From Phycisphaeraceae bacterium (GTDB taxonomy: Bacteria; Planctomycetota; Phycisphaerae; Phycisphaerales; Zrk34), in the NCBI GenBank assembly GCA_028282685.1, contig JANQHK010000072.1, positions 1 to 47,428 of the forward strand: a DNA stretch of 47,428 bases, in the 5' to 3' direction. A program made the translations under genes and the position numbers. Positions 32,027 through 45,936 of the stretch are shown one piece after another (position 1 is the stretch's first letter; the number at the start of each line of letters is the position of its first letter). The notes beneath the pieces were generated by a model, which was not told where the DNA came from, searched no databases, and saw only the letters and a program-made list of their open reading frames with translations.

Positions 32027-34270
32027 GTGTTTTATTATGCACATAGTCGCGTAGGACAACCTGAAGAAAACTGGGAGCCATTACTGCAGCATCTCCAGGA
32101 AGTGGCCCAGCTTGCTGGGCAATTCGCACGTCCGTTCGGCGCCGAGGCATTCGGCTCATTGCTCGGCCTATGGCACGACCTGGGCAAATACAGTCAGGCA
32201 TTTCAAGATTATCTGCATATATCACCGGTGGCGGAATCCACCATTCGCGGCCCAGACCACTCCACCGCTGCAGCGCAACATGCCATCGCCACGGTACCTG
32301 CTATATCCGGCAATCGACTTCTGGCTTACACCCTGGCCGGCCATCATGCGGGATTACCGGATTGGAGCGATCCCACCAGCATCGCCACGCTTGAACGTCG
32401 CATGGTCAAACCCATCGAAGACTGGTCCGCAGCACCAGCGGAAATTCTCGTTGTCCCCGATCTTTCACGTCCATCGCTCCAATGGAATTCAGACGACAAA
32501 ATGCGGGCATTTCAGTTTGCCGTGTTCGGCCGCATGTTGTTTTCATGCCTGGTCGATGCCGATTTTCTCTGCACCGAGCGGTTCCTGAACGCCGATCAAT
32601 TCCGTCGTCGCACCACGTTCGACGACTTCGCCAAAATGGATGCGCAGCTCACCGCCCATTTGGAAAACCTCGTTGCGGAGGCCGATCCCACACCCGTTAA
32701 TCGCATGCGTCGTGACATCCTGGAGAACTGCATCACCGCTGCGACATTGCCCCCAGGCCTGTTCTCCCTGACCGTACCCACCGGCGGCGGCAAAACACTG
32801 TCATCACTGGCTTTCGCCTTACGTCACATTCTTCAACATCAAAATACACACGGCCTGCGGCGCGTCATCTATGCCATTCCATACACCAGCATCATCGAAC
32901 AGAATGCGAAGGTCTATCGCAAAGTATTTGCGCCCCTTGGGGATGATATTGTCTGTGAGCACCATTGCAATTACGACCTCTATTCAACCCAAACCCACGC
33001 TACAGACGAAACCCCGTGGGAGCGACTGGCTAGTGAAAACTGGGATGCCCCTCTGGTCGTCACCACCAATGTGCAGTTGTTCGAGTCGTTGTTCGCCTCC
33101 GCCACATCAAAGTGTCGCAAGCTGCACAACATCGTCGGGAGCGTCATCATCCTCGATGAAGTGCAAACCCTGCCGGTCGATCTGTTGAAGCCGTGCCTGA
33201 CGGTCCTGAACGAACTGGCCGTTAATTATCATTGCTCCATCGTTTTGTGCAGTGCAACACAGCCCGCGGTGCAGTTACGTCCGGATTTTGGCATCGGCTT
33301 GACCCAAGTCCGCGAGATCATCGGCGATCCACAGCAATTGCATGCGCAATTACGCCGCACCGAGATACAACACGTCGGACAGCGCACCGATGCGCAACTT
33401 GCCGCCGCGCTGAGTGACTCGAAACAAGTCTTGTGCATCGTCAATACCAAGGATCATGCCCGCGATCTCTACCAACTTCTGCCCAACGACGGCTCGGCAT
33501 TCCACCTGAGCACAAACCTTTGCCCAGCACACCGCAGTCGCGAGTTGACTGAGATCAAAAAGCGGCTCGAGGCGACTCAGCCCTGTCGCGTGGTCAGTAC
33601 ACAACTGATTGAAGCGGGAGTGGATGTCGATTTTCCGGTGGTCTGGCGCGCCATGGCCGGGCTTGATTCTATCGCCCAGGCGGCAGGCCGATGCAATCGC
33701 GAGGGGCGACACGCCAAGGCCATGACTTACGTATTTGATGCTGAGCGTGGTTTACCAAAAAAGGGCGATATCGCTCACACCGCTCACGCCACTACCGAGC
33801 TGCTGCCGGATTTTGACGACCTATTGGACTTGAATGCCATCAAACGCTATTTCGAGTTGCACTACTGGCAACAGAGCGATCGGTGGGACCAGCACAAAAT
33901 TATGGCCATGTTCACGCTGGATCGCAGCGGGCCGATGTTTCAGTACCGCACCGCCGCAGAAAAGTTCCGTATGATCGATTCGCCGACGCGGCCGGTCATC
34001 ATCCCCTGGGGCGATAGGGGGCAAGACCTGGCCAATCGCATTGCCGGCCTTCCCGCAGATCAGCCCGCCCCCAAATCTCTCTTCCGCCAGGCCCAGAGCT
34101 TCACTGTCCAGGTGTACGAGCACATCTGGAAATCATTGCTCGAAGCGAACGCCGTCACCGTCTACCACGACCAATTCGCCATCCTCGAGCAGCAGGCCTG
34201 CTACCACGACAAGCTGGGCCTCTGTGCCGACATGGCGGGAGTCATCGATCCATGCAACACCGTGTTCTGA
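32027..34270 (+). CDS. cas3: type I-C CRISPR helicase-nuclease Cas3
   Basis: A 747-residue fusion of HD nuclease and SF2 helicase that unwinds and shreds target DNA recruited by the Cascade complex. The HD part has His6, WHDLGKYS (His50-Asp51), DHSTAAAQHA and AGHHAG. The helicase has PTGGGKT (251-257), ILDEVQ (375-380), a CSATQP motif III and QAAGRCNREGR motif VI. All catalytic residues are present. The start is GTG 32027 with GGAGG 7 nt upstream. It leads the operon, and cas5 follows 32 bp later. Confidence 0.96.
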   Translation: MFYYAHSRVGQPEENWEPLLQHLQEVAQLAGQFARPFGAEAFGSLLGLWHDLGKYSQAFQDYLHISPVAESTIRGPDHSTAAAQHAIATVPAISGNRLLAYTLAGHHAGLPDWSDPTSIATLERRMVKPIEDWSAAPAEILVVPDLSRPSLQWNSDDKMRAFQFAVFGRMLFSCLVDADFLCTERFLNADQFRRRTTFDDFAKMDAQLTAHLENLVAEADPTPVNRMRRDILENCITAATLPPGLFSLTVPTGGGKTLSSLAFALRHILQHQNTHGLRRVIYAIPYTSIIEQNAKVYRKVFAPLGDDIVCEHHCNYDLYSTQTHATDETPWERLASENWDAPLVVTTNVQLFESLFASATSKCRKLHNIVGSVIILDEVQTLPVDLLKPCLTVLNELAVNYHCSIVLCSATQPAVQLRPDFGIGLTQVREIIGDPQQLHAQLRRTEIQHVGQRTDAQLAAALSDSKQVLCIVNTKDHARDLYQLLPNDGSAFHLSTNLCPAHRSRELTEIKKRLEATQPCRVVSTQLIEAGVDVDFPVVWRAMAGLDSIAQAAGRCNREGRHAKAMTYVFDAERGLPKKGDIAHTAHATTELLPDFDDLLDLNAIKRYFELHYWQQSDRWDQHKIMAMFTLDRSGPMFQYRTAAEKFRMIDSPTRPVIIPWGDRGQDLANRIAGLPADQPAPKSLFRQAQSFTVQVYEHIWKSLLEANAVTVYHDQFAILEQQACYHDKLGLCADMAGVIDPCNTVF

Positions 34271-34299
34271 ATCTCATCATATAGCCCAGAAGGAGATAA

Positions 34300-36697
<2,398 letters not shown>

Positions 36698-36701
<4 letters not shown>

Positions 36702-37585
36702 ACCGTTACGACTTCGCACTACTGTTCGACGTGACCGATGGCAATCCTAATGGCGATCCCGATGCCGGAAATCTACCCCGCATCGATCCCGAGACCGGTC
36801 AGGGCCTGGTCACCGACGTTTGCCTCAAACGCAAAATTCGCAACTACGTCGGCCTGATCCACAAAGAGCAACCGCCCTACGAAATCTACGTCAAAGAAAA
36901 AGCAGTGCTCAACAATCAACACGCCCGCGCATATGAAGCGAAAGGCATCGATCTCAAAAAACGCAAAACCAAAGGTGCGGACAAAGCCGCAGAGGATCGC
37001 TCCTTGACGGAGTGGATGTGTCAGAATTTCTACGACATCCGCACCTTCGGAGCCGTGATGACGACAGAAACCAACTGCGGCCAGGTGCGCGGACCAATCC
37101 AATTCGCCCTCGGCCGTTCGATCGATCCCATCGTTTCTCAAGAGCATGCGGTCACCCGATGTGCCGTAACCACCGAGCGAGAAGCCGAAAAACAGGAAGG
37201 CGACAACCGCACCATGGGCCGCAAGTTCACCGTGCCCTACGGCCTGTACCGCTGCCACGGTTTCGTGAACCCCCATCTCGCCGAGCAAACGGGTTTTTCA
37301 GACGACGACCTCGAACTGTTCAAGAAATCAATGGAGCAGATGTTCGAATTCGATCGCTCCGCAGCCCGTGGCCAGATGGCGGCCCGTGCCTGCTACGTGT
37401 TCCGCCACGAAAGTCCGCTCGGCAATGCCCCGGCTCATACCCTGTTCGAGCTGCTGAAGATCGAACCGCTGGGCGAATCCGATTCGCCGGCGCGCTGCTT
37501 TGACGACTACCGCAAGCGCATTACATCGGATGACGAAATCGAGAAACAACTACCGGCGGGCGTCACGCTCGAACGCTGGTTCTGA
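36698..37585 (+). CDS. cas7c: Cas7 (Csd2), backbone subunit of type I-C Cascade
   Basis: A 295-residue subunit that polymerises along the crRNA spacer. The start [20 protein letters not shown] is the Csd2/Csh2 signature, followed by [20 protein letters not shown] with the RAMP fold. [20 protein letters not shown] is a conserved central region. The length fits Csd2. It overlaps the cas8c stop (ATGA), which helps to keep the expression ratio. Confidence 0.95.
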
Positions 37586-37589
37586 CCTC

Positions 37590-38291
37590 ATGTATACCGA
37601 AGACGACCTGCTGCCGATCTCCGCATTACAGCATCTGATCTTTTGTGAACGTCAGTGCGCGCTGATTCACATCGAAGGGCTGTGGGCGGAGAATCGGCTC
37701 ACGGTCGAAGGGCGTCAATTGCATGACAAAGCCCACGAGGCCGGCAGCGAAACCCGTCACGAAATTCGCATCACACGCGCTGTGCCACTGGTTTCCTATC
37801 AACTGGGCCTGTCCGGCGTGGCGGATGTGGTGGAATGGCATCGGCCGCACCGGCCGGAAAACATCGCCGGCGAAAACGGGCACGCCGCAACCAACGACAC
37901 CGTTCGCGTGGTCCCCATCGAATACAAACGAGGTCGACCCAAGCGCGACTACAGCGACCGCGTTCAACTCGCTGCGCAAGCCATCGCACTGGAAGAAATG
38001 CAGAGCATCACCATTGAAAGCGGTGCAATATACTACGGCAAAACCCGTCGTCGGCTGGACGTTCCCATCGATCCGCCTCTTCGCCAACGAACCGCCGACG
38101 CCGCTCAACGCCTACACACGTTAATCCGTTCCGGACGCACGCCCTCCGCTGAACTTCTACCCAAGTGCAAACGCTGTTCTCTCTACAACCTCTGCCTGCC
38201 TCATGCCAGTCGTCGTTCTGCCCGGCGATGGTTCAGTCGTTCCGTCCAACGGTTGGACGCCCCCTCACTTCTCAATGAGATAGACGAATGA
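37590..38291 (+). CDS. cas4: Cas4 (type I-C) Fe-S exonuclease for spacer acquisition
   Basis: A 233-residue RecB-type nuclease that trims prespacers and helps choose PAM-flanked ones, working with Cas1-Cas2. FCERQC (Cys19, Cys23) and the C-terminal CKRCSLYNLC (Cys193, 196, 202) are the Fe-S ligands. GVADVVEW (Asp79) and IEYKRG (Glu111, Lys113) are the nuclease motif. The open frame begins at 37500 inside cas7, but the ATG at 37590, 4 bp after the cas7 stop, matches the usual start (MYTEDDLLPISALQH). Confidence 0.95.
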   Translation: MYTEDDLLPISALQHLIFCERQCALIHIEGLWAENRLTVEGRQLHDKAHEAGSETRHEIRITRAVPLVSYQLGLSGVADVVEWHRPHRPENIAGENGHAATNDTVRVVPIEYKRGRPKRDYSDRVQLAAQAIALEEMQSITIESGAIYYGKTRRRLDVPIDPPLRQRTADAAQRLHTLIRSGRTPSAELLPKCKRCSLYNLCLPHASRRSARRWFSRSVQRLDAPSLLNEIDE

Positions 38292-39319
38292 AGCAACATC
38301 TCAACACACTGTTCATCTCAACGCAGGGAGCGTACCTCGCCCGTGAACGCCAAACACTGACCGTGCGCATCGAGCGCCAGGTCCGCCTCCGTCTGCCCGT
38401 GCACCAGATCGGTGGGGTGGTTTGCCTCGGCCGTGTCGCCGTCAGCCCGTCGGCGATGGCGCTGTGTGCCGAGTCGGGAGTCGCGATTTCCTTCCTGACC
38501 GAGCACGGTCGGTTCCTCGCGCGTGTCCATGGTTTCACGCCCGGCAATGTGCTGCTTCGCCGTCAACAATATCGCGCTGCCGACGATCCAAACCAATCCG
38601 CCGCCATTGCTTCACATATGATCGCCGCAAAAATCGCCAATTCACGCAGTTCCCTTTTACGCACCAAACGGGATCGGCCCCAGCTCGAAACAGATAACCA
38701 GTTCAAGTCCACACTAGCCCGTCTCCACAAGAGTCTCGATGATGTCGCCCGGTGCCATGACCTGGATACGCTGCGTGGTCTGGAAGGCGAAGCCGCCAAT
38801 CTTTACTTCAATCAATTTCAGAAACTCATCGCCAATCCAGACCCCGCCTTCCTCTTCAATAAACGATCGCGTCGGCCACCCCGCGATCCGGTCAACGCGC
38901 TGCTCTCGTTTCTCTACGCCATGCTCACCCACGATGCCCGAGCCGCATGCGAAGCCAGCGGCCTCGACCCCGCCGTCGGTTTTTTGCACCGCGATCGGCC
39001 CGGTCGCCCCTCGCTCGCATTAGACCTCATCGAAGAACTGCGTCCCGTCATTGCGGACCGTCTCGTCCTGGCATTGATCAATCGCCAACAGGTGCAGCCC
39101 AACGGATTTCAAACGATCGAGTCCGGAGCCGTACGCATGTCTGATGACATTAGGAAAACGGTGATCACGACGTATCAACAACGCAAACAAGTCACCCTGA
39201 TCCACCCCTTTCTGGAAGAACGCGTCACGCTCGGCCTCATTGTTCATCTTCAGGCAAGACTATTAGCCAGATACCTGCGAGGTGATCTCGACTGCTATCC
39301 GCCATTCCTCTGGAAATGA
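38288..39319 (+). CDS. cas1: Cas1 integrase (type I-C)
   Basis: A 343-residue metal-dependent integrase that inserts spacers at the leader end of the array. The N-terminal beta domain (TLFISTQGAYLARERQTLTV) precedes the helical catalytic domain. The latter has Glu166 in RGLEGEAANLYF, His234 in GFLHRDRPGRPS and Asp246 in LALDLIEELRP, so the active site is complete. The start overlaps the cas4 stop. Confidence 0.96.
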   Translation: MKQHLNTLFISTQGAYLARERQTLTVRIERQVRLRLPVHQIGGVVCLGRVAVSPSAMALCAESGVAISFLTEHGRFLARVHGFTPGNVLLRRQQYRAADDPNQSAAIASHMIAAKIANSRSSLLRTKRDRPQLETDNQFKSTLARLHKSLDDVARCHDLDTLRGLEGEAANLYFNQFQKLIANPDPAFLFNKRSRRPPRDPVNALLSFLYAMLTHDARAACEASGLDPAVGFLHRDRPGRPSLALDLIEELRPVIADRLVLALINRQQVQPNGFQTIESGAVRMSDDIRKTVITTYQQRKQVTLIHPFLEERVTLGLIVHLQARLLARYLRGDLDCYPPFLWK

Positions 39320-39331
39320 TCGGAAAACGTT

Positions 39332-39622
39332 ATGCTTGTCTTAATCACTTATGATGTCTCCACAAAAAACGCCGCGGGGTGTAAGCGCTTGTCTCGCATC
39401 GCAAAAATCTGTCTGGACTTTGGGCAACGTGTCCAGAACTCTGTTTTCGAATGCCAGGTCTCACCTGCTCAGTGGGCAGACTTACGCCACAAGCTCCTCG
39501 ATACCTATAACTCCAAGGAAGATTCACTACGCTTCTACTTTCTGGGTAAAAACTGGAAACGACGCGTCGAACACCTCGGTGCTAAACCATCCATAGACAC
39601 GGACGGCCCCCTGATCATCTAA
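39332..39622 (+). CDS. cas2: Cas2
   Basis: A 96-residue ferredoxin-fold protein that bridges two Cas1 dimers during spacer capture. It has LITYDVST (Asp8), RVQNSVFECQVSPAQW and the C-terminal GPLII. It starts 12 bp after cas1 and is the last cas gene before the leader. Confidence 0.96.
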   Translation: MLVLITYDVSTKNAAGCKRLSRIAKICLDFGQRVQNSVFECQVSPAQWADLRHKLLDTYNSKEDSLRFYFLGKNWKRRVEHLGAKPSIDTDGPLII

Positions 39623-41515
<1,893 letters not shown>

Positions 41516-41537
41516 CCCTGCATGGAGGGATGCAGGG
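41516..41537 (+). terminator. hairpin directly after the last CRISPR repeat
   Basis: CCCTGCAT (41516-41523) and ATGCAGGG (41530-41537) pair perfectly around GGAGGG, starting 2 nt after the array. No T-tract follows, so its role as a terminator or processing barrier is uncertain. Confidence 0.4.
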
Positions 41538-41647
41538 TGGCCGATCTCAACATCGTCCGTGAGATCACGGGTAAACAACGCGACCGCATCTATATCTATG
41601 ACCAGTACGCCAGCATCCTCGACGAGGGTACCCAGCCGCTTCCATGA
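41522..41647 (+). pseudogene. C-terminal remnant of a Fic-family protein
   Basis: This frame ends VADLNIVREITGKQRDRI, then YIYDQYASILDEGTQPLP and a TGA at 41645. It is the winged-helix C-terminus of Fic/DOC proteins, in which a REITG-x-x-R-x-R motif is followed by Y-L-x-I-L-x-E-G-T-x-P-L. The Fic catalytic core (HPFxxGNGR) is absent. It sits between the CRISPR array and the right attachment site, so it is a scrap of other island cargo, possibly brought next to the array by deletion. Confidence 0.75.
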
Positions 41648-41826
41648 TGCAATCGTTCATGCCCATGAGCACAGTTGTCCTCGCTTGTACCACGACTTGA
41701 TCTCAAAACGCGTGAAAAAACACCGATCAGCGGGTGACAGACTGGTGATAAAGCATCGACGTATGTTGCTGTCAGTTCATCACTAAACTATCATTCGCAC
41801 ATCATCAACAGATCGCCCCGACGATT
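41648..41826. other. right end of the island, no supported gene
   Basis: AT-richer sequence without a recognisable frame. The string ATCGCCCC just before the attachment copy resembles the start of the CRISPR repeat but does not continue. Confidence 0.5.
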
Positions 41827-41870
41827 CTCCGGAGCATGAGGTCGCAGGTTCGAATCCTGCCGGGTGTATT
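41827..41870 (+). other. right attachment site (attR): partial copy of tRNA-Arg
   Basis: A 44-bp perfect duplicate of the 3' part of tRNA-Arg (anticodon loop to 2 nt past the end). It has no 5' half, so it is not a functional tRNA. With 31450-31493 it bounds an insertion of 10,377 bp. Confidence 0.85.
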
Positions 41871-41888
41871 GGGGAATTGGGATTAAAC

Positions 41889-41912
41889 AAGGCCCGCGCT
41901 ACGACGGGCCTT
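41889..41912. terminator. bidirectional terminator (original tRNA-Arg terminator; end of M56 gene)
   Basis: AAGGCCCG (41889-41896) pairs with CGGGCCTT (41905-41912), with T-rich sequence on both sides (TTGTCGTTT on plus; GTTTAAT on minus). It lies 19 bp after the tRNA fragment, the place where the tRNA's own terminator would have stood before the island entered. On the minus strand it serves the M56 gene that ends at 42017. Confidence 0.7.
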
Positions 41913-42016
41913 TGTCGTTTCATCGCGTGATGCCGGGCGCTTGCAGATCCGGGTCAGCCGCGTGGGCCGATCTAGGGTGCGACCATCCCATCACGCACCG
42001 AGACGGCCGTGTTCTG

Positions 42017-45000
42017 CTACAGCGGATCGACCGGTTTGAGTCGGGATGTCGGCGTCAGTTGCACGCGCAACTCGACCAGTTCGGTTTGTCCGCCTGTCGC
42101 CGTCCATTCGGTGTTGACATGAGGGGGCGTTGAAACGGTGTACGAGCCGTCCGGGTTTTCGGTCAAGCGCACGTCCGCATGCACGGCCTGGCCGACGCCC
42201 AGTCGATACCGCAAAGGCAGCAGGCCGTTCAGTGTAAATCGGCCGTAGCGATCGGTCGTGGCGCCTGATCCGTAGTGATCTTCGGCACGCCCGGCATCGG
42301 TGTGATATACACTGGCCCAGACTTTCGCGTCGGGAATCACCTTGCCCGTCGCGCCCTCGATCAACACGCCGCGGATGGTCAACCCTTTTTCCAGACGAAT
42401 CGTCAGCGGCTTGTCCAGCGATTTCACCTCGACGCGCTTGCTGCGGAATTCATCCGTGTTTTCGACAAACACACCATAGGCGGCGTCCAGATTTGGGTTC
42501 ACGTTTTGAAACCGGTATCGGCCGTTCGCATCGGTGTTCCGCGTGACACCTCCGTGTGTACGGCCTTTCGTCTTGTATCGCATATTGATTTTAGCGCCGG
42601 GTACCGGCTGGCCGTCCGGCCCGACCACCTGCACGTCAAACGGCACGCCTTCGACCATGCGCAGCGTCACTTCGCGCGTCGGCGACCGCCTGGTCAGTTC
42701 GATCCGTTCGCCGGCCACGCGCATCTCATTGTCCGCACGCGAATCGCCGGTTTCCACGCTGTACGTTCCGCCGATCGGCAACGGCCCAATGGCGAACTTG
42801 CCCGTCGCGACATCAATGTCCGCATGGTTGTTATCGAGGAATCCCTGTGGCATCCGCGGGGAACGTTCGACCATGTGCAGATACACATTATTGGCATGTG
42901 AATTCGGTTGGCCATCCGTGCCCAACACGCGTCCGTAAATCATGCCTGCGGGAATTGCGTCGATGGTGATTTCCATCGGGCCTGCTTCATCGGGGACGGT
43001 GATGGGGCTTGGCCGCTTGAACCAGTAACCGACCGTTTTGCCCGGCCCGATGCTCACCTTGCCGCCGACATAGGCCTGGAACCGCGCCGCTCCGTCCTCA
43101 AACTCCGGCTCGGAATACTTGTGGCGAAACGCGCGGTTCGGCGAGACCGCCGTCACCTTGAGATTGCCCGTCGGTTCCGGCCAGTCCGCCGGCTTGTTCA
43201 ACCGCACCACCACGTCGCGCATCTTCGGTTTCGCCTTCGGTCCACCCTCCGCTTCGGGGCGCAGGTCAATCACCCAATCGCCCACCGGCTCACTCACGCG
43301 CAGCGTGTGTTCGCGCCCCCCCAGATGCACACGCACCGGTCCGGCGATCAGCGGCTGAAGCTGGAAATATCCCACGCCGTCGCGCACTTCCACTTCCGAC
43401 CAGAATCCTGTGGAATATGTGGAGCTCTTGTTTGTCTGAATCGGATTGCGGAAATAGAACGCCGGCTTGCCGTGACGCTTGCCCAGTTGGCTCAGGTCGC
43501 CGATCACCCGGCCGGTCACCACCAGCGCCGGCCCGAGCCGAATCTCATGATCGCTTTGACCGGCGCGGATATCATACACCATCTGCCACTCGCGATTTTC
43601 AGCGCGGGCGCAAAGCGTGTACTGACAATCCGCACGCAGCGTATCCAGGATGAATCGCCCCTTCGCATCCGTCCGTGTCAGCACCCGGCGGTCCGACCCG
43701 TAATCGCGCGGCGGTTGTGTATAGTTGAAAGAGCCGTTCCGTGAGACAAGCAGCAATTCCGCCCCGACGATCGGTTTGCCCGTCTCCGCTTCCACAATGC
43801 GTCCGCTCGTCGGCTTGGCTGCGGTCAATTGCCACGTCGGCACATCCCTGGCAGTGGGGCGGTATTTGTATTGGTCATACTCGTGGCCGGACACGCGCGC
43901 CTCCAGTCGAAGTTCCATATCCGCGCCGTGCTCAATGGCGCCGATGCCGTTCTCGTCCGTGGTGCAGGTGAATCCCTGATAACTGCCCGATTCCACCCAC
44001 CAACTACCCTTTACCTGGGCGCCGATGACCGGGTCTCCATGACTATCCCGCAACCGAAACCGCGAGACGAACCCACGCTCCAACACGATTTCAATGTTCT
44101 CAAGGGTTTCGCCGGGCTTCATCAGGCGCGGCGCGGTGACTTGCGGAGCATAATTCTCATGCCGGCCAACGATGCGTATCCGACCCGGTGGACTGGTGAT
44201 TTTGAATTGCCCGTCATTGACCGTAAAGCTCGTGGAGGTGGTGTGACGGTGGCTATGTGCATGGACGGTAAAGTACATGGTTTGGGGTATCTGTAAGCCG
44301 TCCGCGGCGCGCACCATACCGCTGAGCGTGACGCGCTCCTGTGAGTTGCGATCCGTTTTTTCATGGGCTCGGTAGGTCTGCTCAATCTCGACCAGTCTTT
44401 CCATGTGTTCCCGCGGTGAAAGCCAGGTGGTTGCCGCATGCACCATCGTCTCCGTGCCTTGTAGCAACATCGTCACCGCCAACAAACACGCCACCATCAC
44501 GCCGCACAGACTGTACCACGGCAGACGCATGCGAGCCGGTCGGCCCGGTTCGACCAATCGCCGTACACGTTCGACGAAGGTGTTACGCCCCCCCCCCTCG
44601 GCAAACGCCGGGGCAATCGCCGCGCCGCTGCCCCGCAATTGCCGCGCTACATCCACCAGCGTCTGCGCCACATCGACCGACCGACCGGTCACATTCACCA
44701 CCGACGCATCGCAGCATGCTTCGCGCTCAATGCGCACCTGTCTGCTGATCCACCAAACCGCCGGATTAAAGAACAATGCCGCTTCCAGAAGCAACTGCAA
44801 CAGATTCACCAGGTAATCGTGACGGCGGATGTGTGCCAGTTCGTGCGCCAGAATAATCCGCAACTGCTCCGGACTCATGTCATTGAGCATCGCGGCCGGC
44901 ACCAGCAACACCGGCCAAATCACTCCAAACACCGCCGGCGTTCGCACCGCAGCGCTTTGCACCAGACGCACACGCTGACGAATACGCATCTGTCTGCGTA

Positions 45001-45538
45001 ATTGCTCGACCTGCACCATGAACCGAGGATCCGTCTCGCTTCCCCGACGAGACGGGCCCCCATACAGCACCGCCACGGACAACAACAGCCGCACCAGCAT
45101 CACTCCCACGCCGATCGTCCATCCCCAAGCCAGATAACAACCCCAGGCGCGTGGCAAAATAAAACCCCAGACCGTTTGTTCCGCGGCCGGTTCCGTGGCA
45201 AAGGCTTTGTCCCCCCATGCAATCTGATCCGACGTCGATGCCCGTTCATCCGGCGGTGTGGCGTGGGTATAGCTGGGTTTGAGTGTGTCCGCGGTCGGGG
45301 CATGCGCGGTGTTCGACGCCGCAGGTTCGTAGGTCAGTACGCCGCCCGTGACCAACGCCGCTCCCACCACCGCACCCAACGCCGCCAGTGCGATCAGGTA
45401 GCGCAGGTTGGCTTTGGCGGTTGGCAGCCAACGCAGCATCAGCACGACGACCAGTGCGATGGCGACCGCCTGCCACAGCGTGTGCAGCAACACCTGAACG
45501 AAGGTGTGTACCAAATCGCTTTGCAGAAACTGGATCAT
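42017..45538 (-). CDS. BlaR1-like M56 metallopeptidase receptor with large Ig/CnaB-like C-terminal region
   Basis: A 1173-residue membrane protein. The N-terminal 380 residues are an M56 domain with four hydrophobic segments, the zinc site HELAH (232-236) and EREACCD (271-277), and a last helix near 340-365. Such proteins cleave the paired BlaI repressor after sensing a signal. In place of the penicillin-binding sensor of BlaR1/MecR1 there are about 800 residues of repeated beta-sandwich domains of carboxypeptidase-regulatory/CnaB type, recognisable by repeats such as VVTGRVIGD, KGRFILDTL, ANGRYRFQNV and YGRFTLNGL. The signal is therefore unlikely to be a covalently bound beta-lactam. Start ATG 45538 overlaps the blaI-like stop. 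Confidence 0.88.
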   Translation of the reverse strand: MIQFLQSDLVHTFVQVLLHTLWQAVAIALVVVLMLRWLPTAKANLRYLIALAALGAVVGAALVTGGVLTYEPAASNTAHAPTADTLKPSYTHATPPDERASTSDQIAWGDKAFATEPAAEQTVWGFILPRAWGCYLAWGWTIGVGVMLVRLLLSVAVLYGGPSRRGSETDPRFMVQVEQLRRQMRIRQRVRLVQSAAVRTPAVFGVIWPVLLVPAAMLNDMSPEQLRIILAHELAHIRRHDYLVNLLQLLLEAALFFNPAVWWISRQVRIEREACCDASVVNVTGRSVDVAQTLVDVARQLRGSGAAIAPAFAEGGGRNTFVERVRRLVEPGRPARMRLPWYSLCGVMVACLLAVTMLLQGTETMVHAATTWLSPREHMERLVEIEQTYRAHEKTDRNSQERVTLSGMVRAADGLQIPQTMYFTVHAHSHRHTTSTSFTVNDGQFKITSPPGRIRIVGRHENYAPQVTAPRLMKPGETLENIEIVLERGFVSRFRLRDSHGDPVIGAQVKGSWWVESGSYQGFTCTTDENGIGAIEHGADMELRLEARVSGHEYDQYKYRPTARDVPTWQLTAAKPTSGRIVEAETGKPIVGAELLLVSRNGSFNYTQPPRDYGSDRRVLTRTDAKGRFILDTLRADCQYTLCARAENREWQMVYDIRAGQSDHEIRLGPALVVTGRVIGDLSQLGKRHGKPAFYFRNPIQTNKSSTYSTGFWSEVEVRDGVGYFQLQPLIAGPVRVHLGGREHTLRVSEPVGDWVIDLRPEAEGGPKAKPKMRDVVVRLNKPADWPEPTGNLKVTAVSPNRAFRHKYSEPEFEDGAARFQAYVGGKVSIGPGKTVGYWFKRPSPITVPDEAGPMEITIDAIPAGMIYGRVLGTDGQPNSHANNVYLHMVERSPRMPQGFLDNNHADIDVATGKFAIGPLPIGGTYSVETGDSRADNEMRVAGERIELTRRSPTREVTLRMVEGVPFDVQVVGPDGQPVPGAKINMRYKTKGRTHGGVTRNTDANGRYRFQNVNPNLDAAYGVFVENTDEFRSKRVEVKSLDKPLTIRLEKGLTIRGVLIEGATGKVIPDAKVWASVYHTDAGRAEDHYGSGATTDRYGRFTLNGLLPLRYRLGVGQAVHADVRLTENPDGSYTVSTPPHVNTEWTATGGQTELVELRVQLTPTSRLKPVDPL

Positions 45539-45924
45539 GACCGCTCCTTTCGTTCATCGAGCAGTCGCTGGATTTCTGCCAGATCGGCTTCGCTCACGTC
45601 CGCTTCATCGAGCAGGTGTTGGATCGCCATCGTCGGTCTCCCGCCGAACACGCGAGACAGCAATCCTTTCAGCAGAGGGCCCGTGACCTGTTCGCGTTGC
45701 ATCGTGGCACGGAAGACAATGGCCCGGCCCTGACGGTCGGCCTCCCGGCCGAGCAGGCCTTTCCGTTCCATCACCTGCATCACCGAAAGAATCGAGGTGT
45801 ACGCCCGCCGCTTGCCATCCGGCATGGCTTCGAGCACGTCACGGGCCGTACTTGGACCGCGATCCCAGATCACCCCGAGAATCTGTAACTCTAATTCTGA
45901 CGGTTGGTTGCTTTGATTTGACAA
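45535..45924 (-). CDS. BlaI/MecI-family repressor
   Basis: A 129-residue winged-helix repressor. It has LELQILGVIWDRGPSTARDV, then RRAYTSILSVMQVMERKGLL (recognition helix) and the wing, followed by a helical C-terminal half where M56 proteases cut (usually Asn-Phe in staphylococcal BlaI; no such pair here). The start is a TTG at 45924 with AAGGAG 6 nt upstream. It is the first gene of a two-gene unit with the M56 receptor, under a promoter that its own product should occupy. Confidence 0.93.
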   Translation of the reverse strand: MSNQSNQPSELELQILGVIWDRGPSTARDVLEAMPDGKRRAYTSILSVMQVMERKGLLGREADRQGRAIVFRATMQREQVTGPLLKGLLSRVFGGRPTMAIQHLLDEADVSEADLAEIQRLLDERKERS

Positions 45925-45936
45925 GGCCGACTCCTT

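Noticed and set aside
41809-41826. A degenerate terminal CRISPR repeat before the right attachment site
   Set aside because: Only ATCGCCCC matches and the rest diverges at once. Eight bases in a GC-rich genome is easily chance.
41827-41870. A second tRNA-Arg gene
   Set aside because: Only the 3' part from the anticodon loop is present. Without a D arm or 5' acceptor strand it cannot be a tRNA.
42275-43744. Plus-strand frames opposite the M56 gene
   Set aside because: They are shadows of the long minus-strand gene with no domain or start signal.
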